Source: Methylococcales bacterium (GTDB taxonomy: Bacteria > Pseudomonadota > Gammaproteobacteria > Methylococcales > UBA1147). From it: DNA of 12,135 nucleotides. The notes beneath the pieces were generated by a model. The model was not told the origin of the DNA. It was given only the letters and a program-made list of their open reading frames with translations, and searched no databases. The position numbers were made by a program, and so were the translations under genes. The stretch covers positions 1 to 12,135 of the forward strand of contig JANXGZ010000101.1 in assembly GCA_024958995.1 (NCBI GenBank), in the 5' to 3' direction. Positions 5,218 through 11,841 of this stretch are shown piece by piece. Position 1 is the stretch's first letter, and each line of letters opens with the position of its first letter.

Positions 5218-6258
5218 CTAGATCAGCCATTCCTCCGGTATCTCATGCGCAGGAAACGGGGCCACGGAAACTTGTTCCTGGTTTTTGTCGCGAACGATGG
5301 AGATCTCGACCTGCTCGGCATCCCGTCCCTGGCAGTAGCGGGCGGCCAGCCGGGCAGCGAGCAGAAGGTCCTGTTCACCCGGGTCACCGTCGATCAGCAC
5401 CAACGGTCCCCGGTGACTGACAGGCAGCATGTGGACGAAGGATTTCTTGTAGCCCTGAAGGAAACGAGACTCGCCTTCTTCCCGTGCTACGATCATCTTG
5501 AAGTTGGGGCGAGGCCGGATGTGGCGTCCGATCTTGAGCAGCATGATGTCATCGAGTTCGTAATCCCGTTCTCCGCGAGCTTGCCACAGATCCGCCAGTT
5601 TGCGTGAATAGCTCTGGTCGGTCAGGAAACAGCATCCCCCCGCCGGTTGGGCGTAATCCTCGATGCCCAGTTTCTTTGCCATCGCTATTTGCGGTTTCCG
5701 GCTCCGGCCACTGAAACCGTATAGCCGGTCACGATCTACCCAGCCTTCACGTTCAGGTAGCGTTGGCGGTAAATTGCGTGCGCAAAGCGGACGCAACAGC
5801 CGGTCATCGGCGCCAGACTCTCTTGCTATCACGGGCATGGTGTCCTTCCTCTGTGACATGGGGCGCTGTCCGATGACTTCGCCGGTGATGATGAAGTCGA
5901 ACCCGTTTTCGGCAACCCATTCTTTGGCCTTCCCGACCATGAAGATCTTGCAGTCGAGGCAAGGGTTGAGATTTGCACCGTAGCCGTGCTGCGGGTTGAT
6001 TACAATCCTTTTGTATTCCTCGATGATGTCGATGATATGAAGTTTTATACCGAGTTGCTCGGCGACCCACAATGCGTTATTTCGCTTCGGCTTTGCCTTG
6101 TCCTTCTTGCGGATTGCGTGGGTGTGTCCTTCGACGCAGAATCCGGTGTAGAAATTGATCCCTTCGACATGGACACCCTGCTGCTGCATTATTTTGGCAG
6201 CCAACATGGAATCCAGTCCGCCCGAGATTAAAGCGACGGCTTTCGGTTTTTCCTGCAT
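5218..6258 (-). CDS. PP-loop ATPase (ThiI/MnmA-like) with probable NFACT-R domain, putative tRNA thiolation enzyme
   Basis: 346 residues from the ATG at 6258. The open frame extends to 6345, but that would run through the divergent promoter and glyQ leader, while homology begins only at MQEKPKAVALISGGLDSMLA; AGGA lies just before the chosen start. PP-loop SGGLDS at 12-17 (ATP pyrophosphatase, adenylates the target base). NPCLDCKIFM supplies C100 and C103, and PAGGCCF supplies C209/C210, the three-cysteine pattern that holds a [4Fe-4S] cluster in TtuA-type thiolases. TGEVIGQRPMSQ (125-136) and SGRSRKPQIA (183-192) are conserved in this uncharacterised group. The C-terminal part, about 230-345 (IGRHIRPRPNFKMIVAREE through HRGPLVLIDG), resembles NFACT-R, a predicted RNA-binding domain. 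The tusA gene follows 6 bases later, giving a sulfur donor. Automatic pipelines often label such proteins MnmA or ThiI, but neither canonical architecture is present. Exact nucleoside target unknown. Confidence 0.82.
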   Translation of the reverse strand: MQEKPKAVALISGGLDSMLAAKIMQQQGVHVEGINFYTGFCVEGHTHAIRKKDKAKPKRNNALWVAEQLGIKLHIIDIIEEYKRIVINPQHGYGANLNPCLDCKIFMVGKAKEWVAENGFDFIITGEVIGQRPMSQRKDTMPVIARESGADDRLLRPLCARNLPPTLPEREGWVDRDRLYGFSGRSRKPQIAMAKKLGIEDYAQPAGGCCFLTDQSYSRKLADLWQARGERDYELDDIMLLKIGRHIRPRPNFKMIVAREEGESRFLQGYKKSFVHMLPVSHRGPLVLIDGDPGEQDLLLAARLAARYCQGRDAEQVEISIVRDKNQEQVSVAPFPAHEIPEEWLI

Positions 6259-6288
6259 GTTCCTGATTCGCTGAGTTTGGGTTGCGGC

Positions 6289-6294
6289 ATTATA
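6289..6294 (-). promoter_or_regulatory. -10 box of the PP-loop/tusA promoter
   Basis: A perfect minus-strand TATAAT at 6294-6289. A start near 6282 would give a leader of about 24 bases before the ATG at 6258. No good -35 is visible (the GTAAAA region around 6312-6317 is poor), so the promoter may rely on an activator or on -10 strength. Confidence 0.5.
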
Positions 6295-6297
6295 AGC

Positions 6298-6303
6298 TAT
6301 AAT
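6298..6303 (+). promoter_or_regulatory. -10 box of the glyQS promoter
   Basis: A perfect TATAAT on the plus strand. A start near 6310 gives a leader of about 28 bases to the GTG at 6338. The -35 region is weak (TTTGGG at 6276-6281, 16-base gap). The box contains the first bases of the upstream in-frame ATG (6302), which argues against that ATG as the glyQ start. With the minus-strand box it forms the inverted repeat ATTATA-AGC-TATAAT (6289-6303). Confidence 0.6.
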
Positions 6304-6337
6304 GATCGGCTTTTTACGTTTGATAATTGAAGGCACC

Positions 6338-7273
6338 GTGGCCAATATTTCTCACGCAGATCATGATGTATCCACCTTTCAGGGCCTGATCCAGGCCCTG
6401 CAGGTCTACTGGTCCGGGAAAGGATGCGTTTTGCTACAGCCTTTGGACAACGAGGTAGGGGCTGGAACCTTTCACCCGGCTACCTTCCTGCGCGCAATCG
6501 GGCCCGAACCCTGGAATACCGCCTATGTACAGCCCTGCAGACGCCCAACCGACGGACGCTACGGGGAAAACCCCAACCGGCTGCAACATTATTACCAGTT
6601 CCAGGTTTTGCTGAAACCGTCTCCGAAGGATATTCAACAACTGTACCTGGGGTCGCTGCAGTTTCTCGGTCTGGACCTGCTGGAGCACGACATCCGGTTT
6701 GTCGAGGATAACTGGGAGTCGCCAACGCTCGGAGCCTGGGGTCTTGGCTGGGAAATATGGCTGAACGGTATGGAAATTACCCAATTCACCTATTTTCAGC
6801 AGATCGGGGGACTGGACTGCAGACCCGTGACCGGTGAACTGACCTATGGATTGGAACGCATTGCGATGTACCTGCAGGGAGTCGAAAGCATCTTCGACCT
6901 GATCTGGACCCACGGGGCACAGGGTCCGGTGACCTACGGCGACGTGTTTCACCAGAACGAAGTCGAAATGTCGGCGTATAATTTTGAATACGCCAGGGTG
7001 GATTCCCTGTTAGGAATGTTTGATCACAGCGAAGCAGAGTGCGAAACACTGGTTACCGCCGGTCTACCCCTGCCGGCTTACGAAATGGTTCTCAAGGCAT
7101 CCCACGCATTCAACCTGTTGGATGCTCGACACGCAATTTCGGTTACCGAAAGACAACATTACATCTTGCGAGTTCGCAACATGGCGAGGTCGGTCGCGGA
7201 AAACTACTACGAGCGACGGGAAAACCTCGGCTTCCCCCTTTTAGATAACCAAGGGTTGCCGAAAAATGGCTAG
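6338..7273 (+). CDS. glyQ: Glycyl-tRNA synthetase alpha subunit
   Basis: Catalytic subunit of the bacterial alpha2-beta2 glycyl-tRNA synthetase; charges tRNA-Gly with glycine. 311 residues from a GTG start, about the family length (E. coli 303). It aligns by eye with E. coli GlyQ from TFQGL (13-17) on: QPLDNEVGAGTFHP, class II motif 2 in RRPTDGRYGENPNRLQHYYQ (68-87), FVEDNWESPTLGAWGLGWE, ITQFTYFQQIGGL, and motif 3 GLERIAMYLQG (171-181). The GTG at 6338 is chosen over the ATG at 6302 because that ATG lies in the -10 box, GAAGG precedes the GTG at a short distance, and the extra 12 residues are not conserved. It overlaps glyS by 8 bases (ATGGCTAG), so the subunits are translated together. Confidence 0.97.
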   Translation: MANISHADHDVSTFQGLIQALQVYWSGKGCVLLQPLDNEVGAGTFHPATFLRAIGPEPWNTAYVQPCRRPTDGRYGENPNRLQHYYQFQVLLKPSPKDIQQLYLGSLQFLGLDLLEHDIRFVEDNWESPTLGAWGLGWEIWLNGMEITQFTYFQQIGGLDCRPVTGELTYGLERIAMYLQGVESIFDLIWTHGAQGPVTYGDVFHQNEVEMSAYNFEYARVDSLLGMFDHSEAECETLVTAGLPLPAYEMVLKASHAFNLLDARHAISVTERQHYILRVRNMARSVAENYYERRENLGFPLLDNQGLPKNG

Positions 7274-9338
7274 CAAGAGTGATTTTCTGTTCGAGATCGG
7301 TACTGAGGAATTGCCGCCGAAATCGCTGTGCAGACTGCGCGATGCATTGCGTGACAACCTGAGCGGGTTATTGAATCAGAACAAGCTTGATTTCGACGCC
7401 ATCCGGGCCTTCGCAACACCCCGCCGACTGGCCATCCTGGTGTCCGGTTTGGCTGCTGCCCAGCCGGATTCAACGAGTGAGCGCAAGGGCCCCTCGGTTT
7501 CAGCGGCGTTTGATTCGGACGGCAATCCCACCAAAGCGGCCGAGGGTTTTGCCCGCAGTTGCGGGGTCGGTGTTGACCAGCTTGACCGACAGGTTACAGG
7601 AAAGGGCGAATGGCTGTTTTTCAGGGAAGAGGTGCAGGGTGCCGAGACTGAGAGTCTGCTTGCAGAAATGGTCAACGAGAGCCTTGCCCGGTTGCCAATT
7701 GCGAAACGAATGCGCTGGGGGACCGGTTCCACTGAATTCGTAAGGCCGGTTCACTGGTCGGTTCTGCTTTACGGCGATCGATCCATCGAGGCACGGGTTC
7801 TGGGGACGGTGTCCGGCAGGGTCACCTACGGACACCGCTTTCATGCGCCGGATGCGATCGTGCTGGAGAGTCCCGACGAATATGCCGGAGTTCTTGAGAC
7901 GCGAGGAAAGGTAGTCGCCGACTTCGAGGTCCGCCGCGAGAGAATTCGTGGCCAAGTGGAGAAGATTGCTCGCGGTCTTGGTGCGATAGCCCTAGTTGAG
8001 GATGATCTGCTTGACGAGGTGACCTCTCTGGTTGAGTGGCCGGTAGCCGTGGCGGGGAGTTTTGATGCAAGGTTCCTCGATCTGCCATCGGAAGTGCTGA
8101 TCACAACCATGCAGACGAACCAGAAATATTTTCCGTTGATCTCTGAGTCCGGAGAACTCCGCCCGGGATTTATTACCGTCAGCAATATCGAAAGTTTGAA
8201 TCCGGCTTCGATAAGCAGCGGCAACGAACGGGTTATCCGTCCGCGTTTTTCGGATGCCGAATTCTTTTGGACTCAGGATCGGAAACAGACGCTGGAAAAT
8301 CGCTTGCCTGCGCTGGAGGGTATCGTTTATCAGAAAAAGCTCGGGACGTTAGCCCAGAAGTCGAATCGGGTTACCGCCCTGGCAGAATTCATTGCCGGCG
8401 AAATCCAGGCCGACGCCGAATCGGCGGTACGCGCGGCAAGGCTGGCGAAGGCGGACCTTTTGACCGACATGGTCGGCGAATTTCCCTCTTTGCAGGGAAC
8501 GATGGGGCGTTACTATTCTCTGGCCGATGGGGAGAGCTCGGAGGTGGCGCAGGCGATCGAGGAACAATATCTGCCGAAACAATCCGGTGGTGCATTGCCC
8601 AAATCGCTGGCCGGCCAGGTTCTGTCGGTGGCAGAAAAGCTGGATTCGTTGGTGGGAATTTTCAGTGCCGGCCTGATTCCATCGGGTGACAAGGATCCCT
8701 ATGGGCTTCGGCGGTCAGCGCTTGGACTAATTAGGGTCCTGGTCGAAAAGAAACTGGATCTGGATATTCTCAGGCTGATTGACGTTGCCGTGAAACAGTT
8801 ACCGGAAAAACTACACAACGATCAATTGGCTGGCGAAATTTCGAGTTTCATTCATGATCGCCTGCGTGGCTATTGTCTGGATCGCGGTTTCAGGGCCGAT
8901 GAATTCGACGCGGTCCTGGCGGTCCATCCGACCCGCCCGCTGGACTTCGAGAAGCGTCTGCAGGCCGTGGCCGGCTTTCGCTCCCTGGCCGCCGCGGAAA
9001 GCCTGGCCGCTGCGAATAAGAGGATCCAGAATATCCTGCGCAAATCCGGAACGGACGCTGACGGTGAGGTGGATCCTGCCTGCTTCCAGGACCCGGAAGA
9101 AAGCAGGCTGTTCGAATCCATGATCGAAGCGGCCGATGCGGTGAATCCGATGCTGGAACGTGATGACTACACGGAAGCCCTGCGGCGGTTGTCTGAACTG
9201 CGTGTCACGGTGGACCTTTTTTTCGAAAATGTCATGGTGATGGTGGAAGACCCCGGATTGCAAAACAATCGGCTGGCCCTGCTTTCAGGCGTTCAGTCTT
9301 TGTTCTTGCGGATCGCCGACATATCGAGGCTGCAGTAG
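7266..9338 (+). CDS. glyS: Glycyl-tRNA synthetase beta subunit
   Basis: Partner of GlyQ; binds and positions tRNA-Gly. 690 residues against 689 in E. coli, alignable end to end. It opens FLFEIGTEELPPKSL and contains FATPRRLAIL, GPSVSAAFD, KAAEGFARSCG, KRMRWG, EFVRPVHW, GHRF, LVEWPVAV, NQKYFPL, ISSGNERVIRPRFSDAEFFW, the HD-like middle region, and GDKDPYGLRRSALG. It ends in the anticodon-binding part with PTRPLDFEKRLQAV, AANKRIQNIL and ENVMVMVEDP, and finishes RIADISRLQ as in E. coli. Translation probably depends on coupling to glyQ: a weak AAGGG lies 11 bases before the ATG. Confidence 0.98.
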   Translation: MASKSDFLFEIGTEELPPKSLCRLRDALRDNLSGLLNQNKLDFDAIRAFATPRRLAILVSGLAAAQPDSTSERKGPSVSAAFDSDGNPTKAAEGFARSCGVGVDQLDRQVTGKGEWLFFREEVQGAETESLLAEMVNESLARLPIAKRMRWGTGSTEFVRPVHWSVLLYGDRSIEARVLGTVSGRVTYGHRFHAPDAIVLESPDEYAGVLETRGKVVADFEVRRERIRGQVEKIARGLGAIALVEDDLLDEVTSLVEWPVAVAGSFDARFLDLPSEVLITTMQTNQKYFPLISESGELRPGFITVSNIESLNPASISSGNERVIRPRFSDAEFFWTQDRKQTLENRLPALEGIVYQKKLGTLAQKSNRVTALAEFIAGEIQADAESAVRAARLAKADLLTDMVGEFPSLQGTMGRYYSLADGESSEVAQAIEEQYLPKQSGGALPKSLAGQVLSVAEKLDSLVGIFSAGLIPSGDKDPYGLRRSALGLIRVLVEKKLDLDILRLIDVAVKQLPEKLHNDQLAGEISSFIHDRLRGYCLDRGFRADEFDAVLAVHPTRPLDFEKRLQAVAGFRSLAAAESLAAANKRIQNILRKSGTDADGEVDPACFQDPEESRLFESMIEAADAVNPMLERDDYTEALRRLSELRVTVDLFFENVMVMVEDPGLQNNRLALLSGVQSLFLRIADISRLQ

Positions 9339-9383
9339 CCTCCCTGCAACGGCACTGAAACAACGCGACCGGATTCTCTGCCG

Positions 9384-9932
9384 ATGAAGTCTTCGCCGAA
9401 ATTCGTGCTGCTGGACCGGGACGGTGTCATCAACCACGAATCTGATGATTACATCAAGGCTCCGGAAGAATGGATCCTGTTACCGGGGAGCTTGGAGGCA
9501 ATCGCCGAGCTTTCCAAAAATGGCTATGGTATCGTGGTGATCACCAACCAGTCGGGGCTTTCCAGGGGGCTGTTCGATCGGGACACCCTCGATGCCATTC
9601 ACCGAAAAATGCGTAACAGCGTGAGTGATGCCGGTGGCAGGATCGACGGGGTTTATTTCTGTCCGCACGGACCAGACAACGATTGCCCCTGCCGAAAACC
9701 GAAGCCCGGGCTGCTCCGCCGCTTTGCTGAGGAATATCAAACCGGCCTGCAAGGGGTTCCTTTCATCGGAGATTCGTACCGTGACGTCCAGGCTGGAGCT
9801 ACGGCGGGGGCCGAACCGTTCCTGGTGAAGACCGGCAATGGCCTGGCTACACTGGCCAGGCACCCAGACCTCGACATCCCAGTATTCGAAAATCTTTATG
9901 ATGCATCCAGATTCATCCTCTCAGGCCGGTAA
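9384..9932 (+). CDS. gmhB: D-glycero-D-manno-heptose-1,7-bisphosphate 7-phosphatase
   Basis: HAD-family phosphatase of the ADP-heptose pathway for LPS inner core; removes the 7-phosphate from heptose bisphosphate in the cytosol. 182 residues (E. coli 191). Motif I LLDRDGVIN with nucleophile D11 and acid/base D13; motif II VVITNQSGLSRG (T54); zinc loop CPHGPDNDCPC with C93, H95, C101 and C103, diagnostic of GmhB/histidinol-phosphate phosphatase types; motif III CRKPKPG (K105/K107); motif IV GDSYRD (D130, D134). It lies 45 bases after glyS, same strand, and runs into plsC. A good ribosome site is lacking (only GGA 11 bases back), so read-through from glyS may matter. Histidinol-phosphatase is the main alternative, but there is no his context. 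Confidence 0.92.
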   Translation: MKSSPKFVLLDRDGVINHESDDYIKAPEEWILLPGSLEAIAELSKNGYGIVVITNQSGLSRGLFDRDTLDAIHRKMRNSVSDAGGRIDGVYFCPHGPDNDCPCRKPKPGLLRRFAEEYQTGLQGVPFIGDSYRDVQAGATAGAEPFLVKTGNGLATLARHPDLDIPVFENLYDASRFILSGR

Positions 9933-10644
9933 CGTGGTTCTGTACCTTCGGTCCGCCGTTTTTTTTGTCGCGATGTTGATGTCGACTATCCTGATTGCGC
10001 CGATCATGTGGCTGGCTTTTCCGTTGCGCTTCAGGGTTTGCTACGGGATCGCTCAGGTCTGGGTAGTTTTTAACCTGTGGCTGCTAAAAGTCATCTGCGG
10101 GATCGATCATGAAGTCCAGGGGCGGGAAAACATTCCGGATGAACCTTCGATCATTCTTTGCAAACACCAGTCGGCTTGGGAAACAATCGCGCTACAGAGA
10201 ATCTTTCCGGCTCAAGTCTTCATTATCAAGCGCGAACTGGTCTGGTTGCCCTTCTTCGGATGGGCGTTGGCTACTTGTGACCCGATCGCGATTGACCGAA
10301 AGGCGGGCAAGACTGCACTGGGGCAGGTGGTTGACCAAGGCAGGAAACGCCTCGAGAGCGGGCGCTGGGTCGTGATCTTTCCCGAGGGTACCCGTGTCAG
10401 AGCGGGTGAAGTCGGGCGCTACGGTGGAGGGGGCGCCGTGCTGTCCAAAAAATCTGGATTCCAAGTGGTTCCGGTCGCACACAACGCAGGAAAATTTTGG
10501 GGACGGAATAGTTTTCTTAAGCACCCTGGTACTGTGCAGCTACGAATCGGAAAACCCATTTCTCCTGTCAACAGGAAGAGCAGCGAGATCACCGAAGTGG
10601 CGAAAATCTGGATCGAGGCACAGATGAAGGAAATCGATGTCTAA
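9901..10644 (+). CDS. 1-acyl-sn-glycerol-3-phosphate acyltransferase (PlsC family)
   Basis: Inner-membrane acyltransferase of the LPLAT family, probably turning lysophosphatidate into phosphatidate. 247 residues from the ATG at 9901. One clear hydrophobic segment (about 13-40, VVLYLRSAVFFVAMLMSTIL through WLAF) and a second (about 47-66) anchor it. Motif I is CKHQSAWET: H89 with E94 in place of the usual Asp of HX4D. Then KRELVWLPFFGW (110-121), IAIDR (129-133), FPEGTR (160-165) and VVPVAHNAG (189-197). Start uncertain: ATGs at 9898 and 9901 overlap gmhB by about 30 bases and lack a ribosome site; a GTG at 9934, one base after the gmhB stop with AGG eight bases before it, is a real alternative; 9838 is too far inside gmhB. 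LpxL-type or ornithine-lipid acyltransferase is less likely but not excluded. Confidence 0.87.
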   Translation: MHPDSSSQAGNVVLYLRSAVFFVAMLMSTILIAPIMWLAFPLRFRVCYGIAQVWVVFNLWLLKVICGIDHEVQGRENIPDEPSIILCKHQSAWETIALQRIFPAQVFIIKRELVWLPFFGWALATCDPIAIDRKAGKTALGQVVDQGRKRLESGRWVVIFPEGTRVRAGEVGRYGGGGAVLSKKSGFQVVPVAHNAGKFWGRNSFLKHPGTVQLRIGKPISPVNRKSSEITEVAKIWIEAQMKEIDV

Positions 10645-10701
10645 GATCCGGATGCTATGGCGATAAGGTATTTCAACAACAAGGGTGGTGCCCGGTGGGG
10701 T

Positions 10702-10706
10702 GGAGG
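10702..10706 (+). promoter_or_regulatory. Ribosome binding site deciding the purM start
   Basis: GGAGG nine bases before the GTG at 10716. The alternative GTG at 10695 lies upstream of this site and would place it inside the coding region. Confidence 0.7.
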
Positions 10707-10715
10707 CTTTTTGCA

Positions 10716-11774
10716 GTGAACGAAGGAAAAAAGGAATCGCTGAGTTACAAGGATGCTGGGGTCGATATCGAAGCCGGCAATAGTCTTGTCGAACGCATCA
10801 AGCCCGTTGTTGCCAGGACCATGATTCCGGGTGTGCTAGGCGGGCTTGGCGGCTTTGGCTCGCTGTTCGAGATCCCATTGGATCGCTATAGGCAGCCGGT
10901 CCTTGTTTCGGGAACCGATGGAGTTGGTACCAAGCTCAAGTTGGCCTTTGACCTGGGAAGACACAATACCGTTGGCATCGATCTGGTGGCCATGTGTATC
11001 AATGACATTCTAGTTCAGGGTGCAGAACCTCTTTATTTCCTCGATTATTTCGCCACCGGGTCGCTGGATGTCGATATTGCTGCGACGGTGGTGGAAGGGA
11101 TTGGAAAGGGCTGTGAACTTTCCGGAGCGGCACTGGTTGGTGGTGAGACCGCGGAAATGCCTGGAATGTATCCCGCCGGGGAGTATGATCTAGCCGGTTT
11201 TTGCGTGGGCATTGTCGAGAAAAGCCGGATTATCGACGGCAGCAGGATCGAGCCGGGTGACCGGTTGCTTGGCCTGGCTTCCTCCGGCCCGCATTCCAAT
11301 GGTTATTCACTGATTCGGCGGATACTGGAGCGGGAAAACCTTCCATATCAACAGTTACTGGAAGGCAAACCTGTTGCAGACTACCTGATTGAACCAACCC
11401 GCATATACGCCCGGTCGATTCGACAACTGCTTCAGTCGGTCGATGTGCACGGCATTGCACATATTACCGGTGGTGGAATCACCGAGAACCTGCCTAGGGT
11501 TGTTCCCGATTTCAGTGCCGCTGAAGTCGATCTAAGCAGCTGGCCGATGCCGCCGATTTTTTCCTGGTTGCAGGAAAAGGGTAATGTAGATGAGCAGGAA
11601 ATGCTCAGAACCTTCAATTGTGGGGTTGGGATGGTCGTCTGCGTGGCCGACGCTGACGAAGACCAGGCTATTTGCCAGCTTGAAGAATCCGGAGAGATCG
11701 TTTACCGGGTCGGTCGGGTTCTCGATTCCGGCAGCAAGGATCCATCCGTCATTTTCCGATCAGCCGACCGGTAA
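10716..11774 (+). CDS. purM: Phosphoribosylformylglycinamidine cyclo-ligase (AIR synthetase)
   Basis: Fifth step of purine synthesis: ATP-dependent ring closure of FGAM to aminoimidazole ribonucleotide, as a cytosolic dimer. 352 residues from a GTG start (E. coli 345). Conserved blocks: SYKDAGVDIEAGN (10-22), GGLGGFG (42-48), VSGTDGVGTKLKLA (64-77), GIDLVAMCINDILVQGAEPL (87-106), VGGETAEMPGMY (141-152), GPHSNGYSLIR (191-201), HITGGGITENLPRV (249-262), and FNCGVGMVV near the C-terminus. The frame opens at 10695 but GGAGG before 10716 favours the shorter form, which begins MNEGKKESLSYKDAG as in other PurM proteins. It follows plsC by 71 bases. The usual partner purN is not downstream: the next gene is convergent gloB. 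Confidence 0.97.
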   Translation: MNEGKKESLSYKDAGVDIEAGNSLVERIKPVVARTMIPGVLGGLGGFGSLFEIPLDRYRQPVLVSGTDGVGTKLKLAFDLGRHNTVGIDLVAMCINDILVQGAEPLYFLDYFATGSLDVDIAATVVEGIGKGCELSGAALVGGETAEMPGMYPAGEYDLAGFCVGIVEKSRIIDGSRIEPGDRLLGLASSGPHSNGYSLIRRILERENLPYQQLLEGKPVADYLIEPTRIYARSIRQLLQSVDVHGIAHITGGGITENLPRVVPDFSAAEVDLSSWPMPPIFSWLQEKGNVDEQEMLRTFNCGVGMVVCVADADEDQAICQLEESGEIVYRVGRVLDSGSKDPSVIFRSADR

Positions 11775-11791
11775 CTTGTCCCTCTGGTCGG
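11764..11791. repeat. Short inverted repeat at the purM end
   Basis: CCGACC (11764-11769) and GGTCGG (11786-11791) flank the purM stop codon with a 16-base loop; no T-run follows. This is the only stem seen in the short purM-gloB convergent gap, so the terminator for either gene is weak or absent. Confidence 0.25.
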
Positions 11792-11841
11792 TCAGCCGAT
11801 TCCGGGGCGCGAGTGGTTAGCCAAGATGCGCAAGTTGAAGC

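Noticed and set aside
4775..5221. 148-residue plus-strand frame opposite tusA and the glnA control region
   Set aside because: It lies antisense to a clear TusA gene and across promoter elements, has no family resemblance and no ribosome site.
6259..6345. 29-residue N-terminal extension of the PP-loop protein
   Set aside because: It would be encoded across the divergent promoter and glyQ leader, upstream of the likely transcription start, and shows no family similarity.
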